This document shows positions 1-6,577 of a stretch of 14,772 bases of DNA, in pieces. Numbering within the stretch: position 1 is the stretch's first letter; every line of letters begins with the position of its first letter. Position numbers and translations under genes: made by a program. Source of the DNA: JBCCGI01 sp039029355 (GTDB taxonomy: Bacteria; Planctomycetota; UBA1135; GCA-002686595); the NCBI GenBank assembly GCA_039029355.1, contig JBCCGI010000138.1, forward strand, positions 1 to 14,772, in the 5' to 3' direction. The notes below the pieces were generated by a model. That model had not been told where the DNA came from, searched no databases, and saw only the letters and a list, made by a program, of their open reading frames with translations.

Positions 1-285
1 CAGAGATGCGCTCACCGGGCAGAGATGCGCTCACCGGGCAGAGATGCGCTCACCGGGCAGAGATGCGCTCACCGGGCAGAGATGCGCTCACCGGGCAGAG
101 ATGCGCTCACCGGGCAGAGGTGCGCTCACCGGGCAGAGGTGCGCTCACCGGGCAGAGGTGCGCTCACGGGGCAGAGGTGCGCTCACCGGGCAGAGGTGCG
201 CTCACCGGGCAGAGGTGCGCTCGCGGGGCAGAGGTGCGCTCGCGGGGCAGAGGTGCGCTCGCGGGGCAGAGATGCGCTCGCGGGG
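1..285. repeat. 19-bp tandem minisatellite, at least 15 units, open at the left edge
   Basis: Fifteen head-to-tail units of exactly 19 bp can be read, with consensus CAGAGATGCGCTCACCGGG. Units 1-6 (1-114) are identical. Units 7-11 carry A6G (CAGAGGT), and unit 9 also has CACGGGG. Units 12-14 have CTCGCGGGG, and unit 15 returns to CAGAGAT with CTCGCGGGG. A decayed sixteenth unit follows from 286. There are no spacers, so this is not a CRISPR array. A 19-bp period is not a multiple of three, so all three plus frames give the same 19-residue peptide, which argues against coding. The array lies 3' of the isc operon and continues beyond the window. I see no gene or clear terminator in the non-repetitive stretch 305-418. 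Confidence 0.97.
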
Positions 286-418
286 CAGCGGTCCGTGCGC
301 ACGGGGCCAAGGGGGCGCGGGCGGCAGAGAGAGGCCCCTGGGCTGTCACATGCTCGCGAAGAGTCGCGGCGGGTGCGGATGGCCGGCGGGTCGAGGGCGG
401 CTGCTCCCGCCCTGTCCG

Positions 419-637
419 CTAGTCGCGCTCGTCGAGCCAGGCCATCTGGATGGCCTCGAGGATCTTCTCGTTGGACGCCTGGGGGTCGCCCTGGAAGCCG
501 GGGAGCTCGGTGACCCAGCGGTGGAGGTCGGTGAAGCGGACCGACAGCGGCTCGACGTCGGGGTGGGCTTCGGTCAGGCGGTAGCCGATTTCGTGGACGT
601 CGCTCCAGTCGATAGGGTCGTCGTCGACGTTAGACAT
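419..637 (-). CDS. iscX: IscX, small acidic Fe-S assembly protein
   Basis: A 72-residue acidic protein matching the IscX/YfhJ family (about 66 residues in E. coli). Recognisable family features are the acidic N-terminus with DWSDVHEIGYRL, the VRFTDLHRWV core (VRFTDL type) and the C-terminal NEKILEAIQMAWLDE helix. In E. coli IscX binds IscS and modulates cluster assembly, and is proposed to be an iron-dependent regulator or iron donor. The ATG (635-637) overlaps the end of hscA by 8 bp, so translation is probably coupled. It is the last gene of the isc operon and stops with TAG. No Shine-Dalgarno is visible upstream. Unlike E. coli, no fdx gene separates it from hscA. Confidence 0.93.
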   Translation of the reverse strand: MSNVDDDPIDWSDVHEIGYRLTEAHPDVEPLSVRFTDLHRWVTELPGFQGDPQASNEKILEAIQMAWLDERD

Positions 638-2495
638 CGTCGAGCGACTTGCCCGTCAGGGCCTGCTTCGCGACCGAGTCCATGAGGAGGGCTGCGAGGG
701 GCAGGGTGGCACGCTCTAGCTCGTCGCGTACCGCCTGGACCGCCTTGTGGTCCGAGCCGGCGTCGCGTGCCTCGCGGCCGGCCTGGAGGGCCTGCTCGAG
801 GTCCGCGATCGTCTCGGGGTCGAGCGAGGTGCGCGCGTCCTCGAGGTGCGCCTCGCAGGCGCGGATCATCGTGCCGAGCTCGACCTTGAGGTTGGCGAGG
901 AGGCTCGCGTCGAAGTCCTCCTTCGCGTTGGCGAACGAGTCCGAGAGCATCGTTTCGACCTCGCCGTCGGTGAGGCCGTGCATCGGCTGTACTTCGATCT
1001 CGGCGGCGGCGCCGGTCGACTCCTCCTTGGCCGTGACCTTGAGGATGCCGTCGGCGTCGAGCGAGAAGCGCACCATGATGCGCGCCATGCCGGCGGGCAG
1101 GGGCGGGATGCCGGAGAGCTTGAAGCGGCCCAGGCTGCGGCAGTCCGTGGCGAGCTCGCGCTCGCCCTGGACGATGTTGAAGTCCATGCCGGTCTGGTTG
1201 TCCGCGTAGGTCGTGAAGCCCTCGGTCTGCTGGCAGGGGATCGGAGCGTTGCGCAGGATCACCTTGGCGACCGCGCCGCCGACGGTCTCGAGGCCGAGCG
1301 AGAGCGGCGTCACGTCCATCAGCAGGATGTCGCGCGTGCCGCCGGCGAGGATGTGCCCCTGAACGGCCGCGCCGGTCGCGACGACCTCGTCCGGATTGAG
1401 CTCGGAGTGCGGCTCACGCCCGAAGAATTCGGCCACGCCCGCGCGCACGGCGGGGACCCGCGTCGAGCCGCCCACCAGCACGACCTCGTCGATCTCGTTC
1501 GGCGCGAGGCCGGCGTCCGAGAGCGCCGCGCGACACGCGTCGAAGGTGCGGTCGAGCAGCGGGCGCACCAACTCCTCGAACTCCTCGCGCGTCACGGTCC
1601 TGTGCCACGTCAGGCCGTGCTCGGGCACGACCAGGTGGAAGTCCGCCTCGGGCGCCTTGGAGAGGTCGATCTTGCACTTCTCGGCCGCGAGGTGCAGGCC
1701 GCGCTGGAAGGCGGGATCGTCGGCCAGCTCGCCCACCTTGGGGCGGAGCTCGGCCAGCGCCACCTCGACCAGCGCGCGGTCGAGGTCGTCGCCGCCGAGG
1801 TGCGTGTCGCCCGAGGTCGAGAGCACCTGGAACACGCCGTCCTCGATCGAGAGGATCGACACGTCGAACGTACCGCCGCCGAGGTCGTAGACCGCGATGC
1901 GGCCTTCCTTGCGCTGGTCGAGCCCATAGGCAAGGCTCGCCGCCGTCGGCTCGTTGATGATGCGCACGATGTCGAGCCCGGCGAGCCGCGCCGCGTCGCG
2001 CGTCGCCTGGCGTTGAGCGTCGTCGAAATACGCCGGGACGGTCAGCACGACGCGGTCGAGCTCGGCGCCCCCGAGCTGCTTGCACGCCACGTCGTGCACG
2101 CGCATCAGGATGAGCGCCGACAGCTCCTGGGGCGTCACCTGCTTGCCGCGAATCTCGAACTGCAAGAGCCCGTTCTCGGTCTCGGTGACCGGGAACGGCA
2201 CGCTGGCGAGGTCGCCCTGCACGTCGGCCAGGCCGCGGCCCATGAAGCGCTTCACGCTGAAGAGCGTCCGCCCCGGGTCGGTGAACGCGTACTCGCGCGC
2301 GGCGCGCCCGACGACCGGCGGGCCGTCCTTGCCGAAGTGGATCACCGACGGGATGCGCGCGTCCTTCGGGTCGCTGCGGAGCACCTCGGGGCGGCCGTCG
2401 CGGAAGACGGCGACGAGCGAGTTCGTCGTGCCGAGGTCAATGCCGAGGATCGGCGTCTGGACGTTGTTGAGGACGTTGAGCTCGAGAAAGGCCAT
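630..2495 (-). CDS. hscA: HscA, Hsp70-class Fe-S cluster chaperone
   Basis: A 621-residue Hsp70-family ATPase, close to E. coli HscA (616). The nucleotide-binding domain carries GIDLGTTNS (residues 18-26), NEPTAASLAYG (181-191), GGGTFD (206-211) and VGGSTRVP (340-347). The interdomain linker is DVTPLSLG (393-400), followed by the substrate-binding beta domain (FTTYADNQTGM) and a helical lid. The short N-terminal extension before GIDLGTT, the isc context and a length below that of DnaK (about 640) favour HscA over DnaK. HscA acts with HscB on IscU, recognising the LPPVK loop to promote transfer of the cluster to apo-targets. The ATG at 2493-2495 lies 49 bp after hscB with no clear Shine-Dalgarno. 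The stop is TAA and overlaps iscX. Confidence 0.95.
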   Translation of the reverse strand: MAFLELNVLNNVQTPILGIDLGTTNSLVAVFRDGRPEVLRSDPKDARIPSVIHFGKDGPPVVGRAAREYAFTDPGRTLFSVKRFMGRGLADVQGDLASVPFPVTETENGLLQFEIRGKQVTPQELSALILMRVHDVACKQLGGAELDRVVLTVPAYFDDAQRQATRDAARLAGLDIVRIINEPTAASLAYGLDQRKEGRIAVYDLGGGTFDVSILSIEDGVFQVLSTSGDTHLGGDDLDRALVEVALAELRPKVGELADDPAFQRGLHLAAEKCKIDLSKAPEADFHLVVPEHGLTWHRTVTREEFEELVRPLLDRTFDACRAALSDAGLAPNEIDEVVLVGGSTRVPAVRAGVAEFFGREPHSELNPDEVVATGAAVQGHILAGGTRDILLMDVTPLSLGLETVGGAVAKVILRNAPIPCQQTEGFTTYADNQTGMDFNIVQGERELATDCRSLGRFKLSGIPPLPAGMARIMVRFSLDADGILKVTAKEESTGAAAEIEVQPMHGLTDGEVETMLSDSFANAKEDFDASLLANLKVELGTMIRACEAHLEDARTSLDPETIADLEQALQAGREARDAGSDHKAVQAVRDELERATLPLAALLMDSVAKQALTGKSLDDV

Positions 2496-2544
2496 GGGCC
2501 AAAACGGATCGGGGTGAAGTGGGGCAGAGCCCGGAGGCTCCGCT

Positions 2545-3180
2545 TCAGGTCGTGCTCTTGGCCTGCTCCAGCCTGAGCTCGGAGAGGGTTCGAAGGGTGC
2601 GGTCGAAGTAGCGCACGGCGTTGAGCTCCTTGCGCACGTCGGTCAGTATCGCCGCGCCGGCGTCGGGCAGCGGCGTCAGCATCGCTCCGACGTGCTCGAC
2701 CGCCTCGGCGCGCTGGTCGGTCAGCGTGCGTTCGAGCTCGTCGAGGGCCGCCCGCTCGGGCGAGCCCGGCGCCGCCGAATCGGCCTCTTCCAGGGTCTCG
2801 TTCCACTCGAGCACTTCGAGCAGGAAGGCCTGGGGCATCTGGCGCTCGGCCTCCTCATTCGGACCTCCGAGCCGTTCCAGCAGGTGGTTCGCCCGGCGGA
2901 CCGCGTCGGCGAGCACCTTGTGCGCGCCGTTCAGCTCGGCCGTGTTGCGGTCGGCCAGCTCGCGCACGTCGTCCGCGGCCGCGCCGAAGAAGTCCGGGTG
3001 CATGCGGCGCTGGAGCGACAGCAGACGCTTCTTGAGCGCGGCGGCGTCGACCGCGAAGCCCAGCACGAGGCCGAACGCGCTCCAGGGGTCCACCGGGCCG
3101 TCGACCGACTGGAGCGCTCCGCACGCCTCGCAGACGAGCGACGACTCCAGCGCCGCCCCGCAGCTCGTGCACGCGGTCAT
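2545..3180 (-). CDS. hscB: HscB, J-domain co-chaperone with N-terminal tetracysteine motif
   Basis: A 211-residue J-protein of the HscB/Hsc20 type. It has an N-terminal CxxC pair (C4, C7, C17, C20), then a J-domain beginning DPWSAFGL with the HPD tripeptide at 61-63 (MHPDFFG), and then the C-terminal IscU-binding helical bundle (about 110-205). The family stimulates HscA ATPase and delivers IscU. The frame is open upstream to 3333, but that extension lies inside iscA in another frame and looks artefactual. The ATG at 3178-3180 immediately precedes the CxxC motif and is the natural start. It lies 17 bp after iscA. The tetracysteine head is absent from E. coli HscB but resembles the zinc-binding head of human HSCB. 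Confidence 0.93.
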   Translation of the reverse strand: MTACTSCGAALESSLVCEACGALQSVDGPVDPWSAFGLVLGFAVDAAALKKRLLSLQRRMHPDFFGAAADDVRELADRNTAELNGAHKVLADAVRRANHLLERLGGPNEEAERQMPQAFLLEVLEWNETLEEADSAAPGSPERAALDELERTLTDQRAEAVEHVGAMLTPLPDAGAAILTDVRKELNAVRYFDRTLRTLSELRLEQAKSTT

Positions 3181-3197
3181 GGATCGGGAGCTCGGCG

Positions 3198-3524
3198 TCA
3201 GACGGAGAAGGACTCGCCGCAGCCGCAGGTCTTCGACGCGTTCGGGTTGCCGAACTTGAAGCCGCGGCCCATCAGGCTCTCCTCGAAGTCGACCTCGGTC
3301 CCCGAGAGGTAGAGGAAGCTCTTCGGGTCGCACACGACCCGGATGCCCCGGATCTCGTTGATCTGGTCGATCTCGGAGACCTGGTCGTCGAAGCCGAGGG
3401 TGTAGCTGAAGCCCGAACAGCCCCCGCCCTTGACGCCGACGCGCAGCGCCGTGCCGTCGGGCAGGTTCTGGTCCGCGATGATCCGGCGGACTTCCTGAGC
3501 CGCGCGTTCGGTGATCCCGATCAC
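3198..3524 (-). CDS. iscA: IscA, A-type Fe-S carrier
   Basis: A 108-residue A-type carrier (IscA/SufA/ErpA family). The three conserved cysteines are present: C36 in GGGCSGFSY, and C100 and C102 in the C-terminal TCGCGESF. The family accepts Fe-S clusters or iron from the scaffold and passes them to target enzymes. The start codon is GTG (3522-3524) and overlaps the iscU stop as GTGA, giving translational coupling. The next in-frame Met is far downstream, and ITERAAQEV is the normal family N-terminus. Its position directly after iscU supports IscA rather than ErpA, although sequence alone separates these poorly. Confidence 0.94.
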   Translation of the reverse strand: MIGITERAAQEVRRIIADQNLPDGTALRVGVKGGGCSGFSYTLGFDDQVSEIDQINEIRGIRVVCDPKSFLYLSGTEVDFEESLMGRGFKFGNPNASKTCGCGESFSV

Positions 3525-3916
3525 GACCCCGGCTCCTCGTCGTCCTGCTTGCGCTTGTAGTCAGCGATGGCCGACTTGATGGCGTCCTCCGCCAGCACGC
3601 TGCAGTGGATCTTCACCGGCGGAAGCGAGAGCTCTTCGACGATCTCGGTGTTCGAGATGCCGCCGGCCTCGTCGAGCGTCTTGCCCTTGATCCACTCGGT
3701 GGCGAGGGACGAGCTCGCGATCGCCGAGCCGCAGCCGAAGGTCTTGAACTTCGCATCGACGATGCGGTCGCCCTCGACCTGGATCTGCAGCTTCATGACG
3801 TCGCCGCACTCGGGCGCGCCGACGACTCCCGTGCCGACTTCCCTCGACTTCTTGTCGAGGGAGCCGACGTTCCGCGGGTTGTTGTAATGCTCTAGAACCT
3901 TGTCGCTGTAAGCCAT
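3521..3916 (-). CDS. iscU: IscU, Fe-S cluster scaffold
   Basis: A 131-residue scaffold protein starting MAYSDKVLEHYNNPRNVGS, the typical IscU N-terminus. The three cluster-binding cysteines are C37 (APECGDVM, with the conserved D39), C62 (KTFGCGSAIASSS) and C105 (KIHCSVLAEDA). The HscA-recognition motif LPPVK is intact at 98-102. The length matches bacterial IscU (128), and there is no NifU-type C-terminal extension. IscU receives persulfide sulfur from IscS and assembles [2Fe-2S] clusters, which are released by HscA/HscB. The ATG is at 3914-3916, 54 bp after iscS, without an evident Shine-Dalgarno. The TGA stop overlaps the iscA GTG. Confidence 0.97.
   Translation of the reverse strand: MAYSDKVLEHYNNPRNVGSLDKKSREVGTGVVGAPECGDVMKLQIQVEGDRIVDAKFKTFGCGSAIASSSLATEWIKGKTLDEAGGISNTEIVEELSLPPVKIHCSVLAEDAIKSAIADYKRKQDDEEPGS
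3533..3537 (-). promoter_or_regulatory. Shine-Dalgarno for iscA (decides GTG start)
   Basis: AGGAG on the minus strand, inside the 3' end of iscU, 8 nt before the GTG of iscA. It supports initiation at the GTG that overlaps the iscU stop. It is one of the few clear Shine-Dalgarno sites in this window. Confidence 0.7.
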
Positions 3917-3970
3917 AGCTCTGACGGGGGTGGATGGGTGTTCGTTGCTTCCGGTTGGCTCAGTCGTCGC

Positions 3971-5188
3971 CTAGTGGTCCGCCTGCCACTGGACGGTGGA
4001 GAGGTCGACCCCCTCCTTGACCATCTCGTAGAGCGGCGACATCGCGCGCAGACGCCGCACCGCTTCGATGAGTTGATCGGCGGCGAAGTCGGCCTCTTCC
4101 TGGGTCGTAAAGCGCCCGATTCCGAACCGGATCGAGCTGTGCGCCAGGTCGTCGCCGACGTCCATCGAGCGCAGCACGTGGCTCGGCTCGAGGCTCGCCG
4201 ACGTGCAGGCCGAGCCCGAGGACACCGCGATGTCGCCGATGCCCATCAGCAGTGATTCGCCTTCGACGTAGCTGAACGACAGGTTCAGGCAACCCGGCAG
4301 CCTGTGCACGGGGTCGCCGTTCAGGTGTACGTGGTCGAGCGCGCCTTCGATGCGCTGCTGCAGGTGATCGCGCAGCTCGGCGGCGCGCTTCATCTCGGCT
4401 TCGAGCTCCTCGCCACAGACCTCACAGGCCTTGCCGAGCCCGACGATGCCGGGAACGTTCAGCGTGCCGGAGCGGAAACCGCGCTCGTGCCCGCCGCCGT
4501 CCTGCTGGGCCACCAGCCGCACCCGCGGCTTGCGCCGCCGCACGTAGAGCGCGCCGACGCCCTTGGGACCGTACACCTTGTGCGCCGAGACGCAGGTCAT
4601 GTCGATGTTGTCGGCCTCGACGTCCACCGGGATCTTGCCGATCGCCTGGGTGCCGTCGGTGAAGAACAGCACGCCCTTCTCATGGCACAGCGCGCCGATC
4701 TCGCGCACCGGGTTGATCGTGCCGACCTCGTTGTTGGCCCACATGAGCGCCACCAGGATCGTGTCGTCGCGCAGCGCCGCAGCGATGTCCTCGACCGTCG
4801 TCCGGCCGCCCTTGTCGGGCTTGAGGTAGGTGACCTCGAAGCCTTCTTTCTCGAGGTGCTTGCACACGTCGAGCACGGCCTTGTGCTCGGCCTGGCTGGT
4901 GATGATGTGCTTGCCCTTGGAGCCGTACATCTTCGCCGCGCCCTTGAGCGCGAGGTTGATCGCCTCGGTCGAGCCGGAGGTGAACACGATCTCCTTGGCC
5001 GATGCGCCGATGAGCGACGCGATCTGCTCGCGCGCGTTCTCGACCGCCTCCTCGGCCTTCCAGCCGAAGGCGTGGTTGCGGCTCGCGGCGTTGCCGTAGT
5101 CCTCGTTGAAGAACGGCAGCATCGCATCCAGAACGCGGGGGTCGACCGGAGTCGTCGCCTGGTAGTCGAGATAGATCGGAAGCTTCAT
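3971..5188 (-). CDS. iscS: IscS, cysteine desulfurase
   Basis: A 405-residue PLP enzyme, nearly identical in length to E. coli IscS (404). The PLP-binding lysine is K204 in SAHKVYGPKG. The catalytic persulfide-forming cysteine is C328 in the flexible loop SSGSACTSASLEPS. H102 (QAEHKAV) and D178 (FFTDGTQA) are in the expected cofactor positions. The C-terminus SPLYEMVKEGVDLSTVQW matches the IscU-docking tail of proteobacterial-type IscS, so this is group I IscS rather than SufS. It converts cysteine to alanine and donates sulfur to IscU. The ATG at 5186-5188 is 7 bp after the iscR stop, so the two genes are almost certainly cotranscribed. Confidence 0.97.
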   Translation of the reverse strand: MKLPIYLDYQATTPVDPRVLDAMLPFFNEDYGNAASRNHAFGWKAEEAVENAREQIASLIGASAKEIVFTSGSTEAINLALKGAAKMYGSKGKHIITSQAEHKAVLDVCKHLEKEGFEVTYLKPDKGGRTTVEDIAAALRDDTILVALMWANNEVGTINPVREIGALCHEKGVLFFTDGTQAIGKIPVDVEADNIDMTCVSAHKVYGPKGVGALYVRRRKPRVRLVAQQDGGGHERGFRSGTLNVPGIVGLGKACEVCGEELEAEMKRAAELRDHLQQRIEGALDHVHLNGDPVHRLPGCLNLSFSYVEGESLLMGIGDIAVSSGSACTSASLEPSHVLRSMDVGDDLAHSSIRFGIGRFTTQEEADFAADQLIEAVRRLRAMSPLYEMVKEGVDLSTVQWQADH

Positions 5189-5195
5189 CAGGGTT

Positions 5196-5642
5196 CTAGG
5201 AAGCGGTCATCGACGGTGAGATGCGGAACCGCCCACGGACGAGGTCTTCGAGCGTCGTCCCCGAGAGCACGTTCCAGATGCCCGTCCGTAGCCGCTCGAG
5301 CGGGTTGCGAACCGGACACGTGGAGTCGACGTCGGGCCGGCGATCCGCCCAGGCCCCGACGAGGTCGCACTCGGTCATGTCGGGCTTGCCCTCCAGGGCC
5401 CCGACAACCTCCCCAAGCGTGATCGCCGGCGCCGGCCGCGCGAGCGAATATCCGCCCGCAGCACCGCGCTGCGATTCCACGAAACCGCCGCGGTGGAGCT
5501 CCTTCAGGACCTCCGCCACCAGCCGCTTGGGGAGCGAGGGATGGCGCTCACAGATCTCGCGCACCGGAACCACGCCGCCCTGCTCCACCAGGTGGATCAG
5601 GGCCACAAGGCCGTACTCGGTGCGTTTCGTGAGCTGGAGCAT
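5196..5642 (-). CDS. iscR: Rrf2-family regulator, IscR-like with incomplete cluster ligands
   Basis: A 148-residue Rrf2 protein. It has an N-terminal winged helix (MLQLTKRTEYGLVALIHL; recognition region about 28-60, then the wing GAAGGYSLARP), a dimerisation helix (about 115-140) and a C-terminal STTLEDLV-like segment (SGTTLEDLVRG). As the first gene of the isc operon it is most likely its autoregulator. E. coli IscR holds [2Fe-2S] with C92, C98, C104 and H107. Here only C92 and C109 lie in the loop, the middle cysteine is missing, the loop is 5 residues longer, and the position three after the last cysteine is R112 instead of His. Cluster binding may therefore be altered or absent. The ATG at 5640-5642 lacks a Shine-Dalgarno. 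The symbol is given by position; Rrf2 is the safe family name. Confidence 0.88.
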   Translation of the reverse strand: MLQLTKRTEYGLVALIHLVEQGGVVPVREICERHPSLPKRLVAEVLKELHRGGFVESQRGAAGGYSLARPAPAITLGEVVGALEGKPDMTECDLVGAWADRRPDVDSTCPVRNPLERLRTGIWNVLSGTTLEDLVRGRFRISPSMTAS

Positions 5643-5655
5643 TCGGGTCGATACT

Positions 5656-5670
5656 GCACCAAAATGGTGC
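5656..5670. promoter_or_regulatory. Perfect palindrome before iscR, candidate Rrf2 operator
   Basis: GCACCA-AAA-TGGTGC, a perfect 6-bp inverted repeat with a 3-bp spacer, ends 13 bp before the iscR start. It is the only clear operator-like palindrome in the iscR leader and sits among AT-rich bases unusual for this region. Its position suggests autoregulation by the Rrf2 protein. The sequence also matches the known NtrC binding consensus (TGCACC-N5-GGTGCA type), but I see no sigma54 -12/-24 element nearby, so a nitrogen-control role is the weaker reading. Confidence 0.6.
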
Positions 5671-5785
5671 TCTTTGGGTCGCGTGAAAAGGCCGCGGAGG
5701 GGGCTCCTACGGCCTTTCAGCCCCGGCCGACGACCGACCAGGACGAGTCAAGATAGCCCAGGACCAGTCCGGGCGCCAGAAAAAC

Positions 5786-5801
5786 CTCTCGTGCGCGAGA
5801 G
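5786..5801. terminator. Hairpin with T-rich flanks in the iscR divergent region
   Basis: CTCTCG-TGCG-CGAGAG forms a perfect 6-bp stem with a 4-nt loop. On the minus strand it is followed by GTTTTT, and on the plus strand by CTTTCTT, so it could act as a short bidirectional terminator or as a leader hairpin. It lies 144 bp upstream of iscR and 67 bp upstream of the divergent small gene. Its role (insulating the two transcripts, or attenuation) cannot be decided from sequence. Confidence 0.35.
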
Positions 5802-5868
5802 CTTTCTTCGGGCCCCTCCAGCCCGGATCTCAAGACCGAGCCCTGGTTCTCCCGATCTCTAGAGGGCC

Positions 5869-6105
5869 ATGGATCACGCCACCCTCTGCTTCACCTGCGG
5901 CCAACCCGTCCTCGAGCCGCCCGTGCTCAACAGCATGCCGGACGGAGAACCCTGCACCTCCTGCCGCGCCCGCGCCCTCGAGGCCGCACCGGCCATCCTG
6001 CCCTTCCCCACCGAGGAGGCCGAAACCGCCCACCGCGAAGAGGCCGAAACCGCCCAACCGGCGACGCCCGAGCTGCCCTTCGAGGACTACCCGGAGCCCG
6101 CCTAG
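5869..6105 (+). CDS. Small zinc-ribbon-like protein, function unknown
   Basis: A 78-residue protein not assigned to a known family. The N-terminal half carries two CxxC knuckles, C7-x2-C10 and C29-x2-C32, separated by 18 residues, a layout that would bind one zinc. The C-terminal half is acidic and low-complexity, with a 24-bp tandem duplication (6013-6060) encoding EEAETAHR then EEAETAQP. There is no signal peptide or membrane segment. The ATG at 5869-5871 follows AGAGGG very closely. It is divergent from iscR with a 226-bp shared upstream region, which hints at but does not show a link to the ISC operon. The ordered cysteine pairs favour a real gene. Confidence 0.68.
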   Translation: MDHATLCFTCGQPVLEPPVLNSMPDGEPCTSCRARALEAAPAILPFPTEEAETAHREEAETAQPATPELPFEDYPEPA

Positions 6106-6146
6106 GGCTCGGGAAGGGGCCTTCCTAAGGCGCAAGCGCCGGGGCC

Positions 6147-6203
6147 GGCGGAGATCCTCGCGCTGGGCAGAGATCGCGCGCCGGGGAGAGGTCGTTGCGG
6201 GGG
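6147..6203. repeat. Three degenerate 19-bp repeat units
   Basis: Three consecutive 19-bp segments (6147-6165, 6166-6184, 6185-6203) each contain a GGNGAGATC/GGCAGAGATC/GGAGAGGTC core followed by a CG-rich tail. Their length and core match the minisatellite at 1-285, and they precede the main array at 6269. They look like decayed members of the same repeat family. The stretch 6204-6268 between them and the main array holds nothing I can identify. Confidence 0.6.
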
Positions 6204-6268
6204 CGGATATGCCGCCGACGTCGAGTCCCGCTTGGCGGACGCTCCACCGGCCTGAGACCCCTTGTGGG

Positions 6269-6517
6269 GCCGGGATCGGCGAGGCCGGGATCGGCGAGGC
6301 AGAGATTCGCTAGCTAGAGATCCTGCTGCAGAGATCCGGCAGGGCGGAGATCCGATCCGGCAGGGCGGAGATCCAATCCGGCAGGGCGGAGGTCCGGCAG
6401 GGCGGAGGTCCGGCAAGGCAGAGGTCCGGCAAGGCAGATATCCGGCAAGGCAGATATCCGGCAAGGCAGATATCCGGCGGGGCAGAGATTCGGCGGGGCA
6501 CCGATCCGGCCGGCGGG
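6269..6517. repeat. Degenerate tandem array, 15/16/21-bp units
   Basis: About fifteen head-to-tail units run through the gene-free region between two convergent genes. The first five are 15 bp (for example GCCGGGATCGGCGAG twice), two are 21 bp with a 5-bp insertion (ATCCG or ATCCA), seven are 16 bp (GCAGATATCCGGCAAG type), and the last is a longer decayed copy. Change along the array is gradual, as in a minisatellite. The core GGCAGAGATNCG matches the 19-bp unit at the left edge. No spacers and no coding constraint are visible. Further GGGCCGG-rich sequence continues to about 6560, just before the thioesterase stop. Confidence 0.88.
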
Positions 6518-6577
6518 CTCGGGCCGGCCGGATCGGGCCGGCGAGGCTCGGGCCGGTAGGACTCCGGGGGCTGGTGG

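Noticed and set aside
6..513. Open plus-strand frames with a repetitive MRSPGRDALTGQRCAH-type peptide
   Set aside because: They arise from the 19-bp array, which gives the same peptide in all three frames. The substitutions show no codon-position bias and there is no start signal.
747..2576. 609-residue open plus-strand frame opposite hscA
   Set aside because: It is a GC-rich antisense shadow of an unmistakable hscA. Its translation is low-complexity and matches no family.
3181..3333. Longer HscB with a 51-residue N-terminal extension
   Set aside because: The extension lies in another frame of iscA, is Arg/Leu-rich shadow sequence, and the ATG at 3180 directly precedes the CxxC head.
5746..5751. 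TTGACT as a -35 element for iscR
   Set aside because: The hexamer 17 bp downstream is GGCCGG, so no -10 partner is present.
5643..5868. Sigma54 promoter associated with the NtrC-like palindrome
   Set aside because: No GG-N10-GC -12/-24 element was found in the right position on the minus strand.
6094..6110. GAGCCC-GCCTA-GGGCTC hairpin over the stop of the small zinc-ribbon gene
   Set aside because: The stem overlaps the stop codon and no T-tract follows, so it is not supported as an intrinsic terminator.
6269..6517. CRISPR array
   Set aside because: Units are directly adjacent with no unique spacers, unit length varies, and no cas genes are present. The same applies to 1-285.
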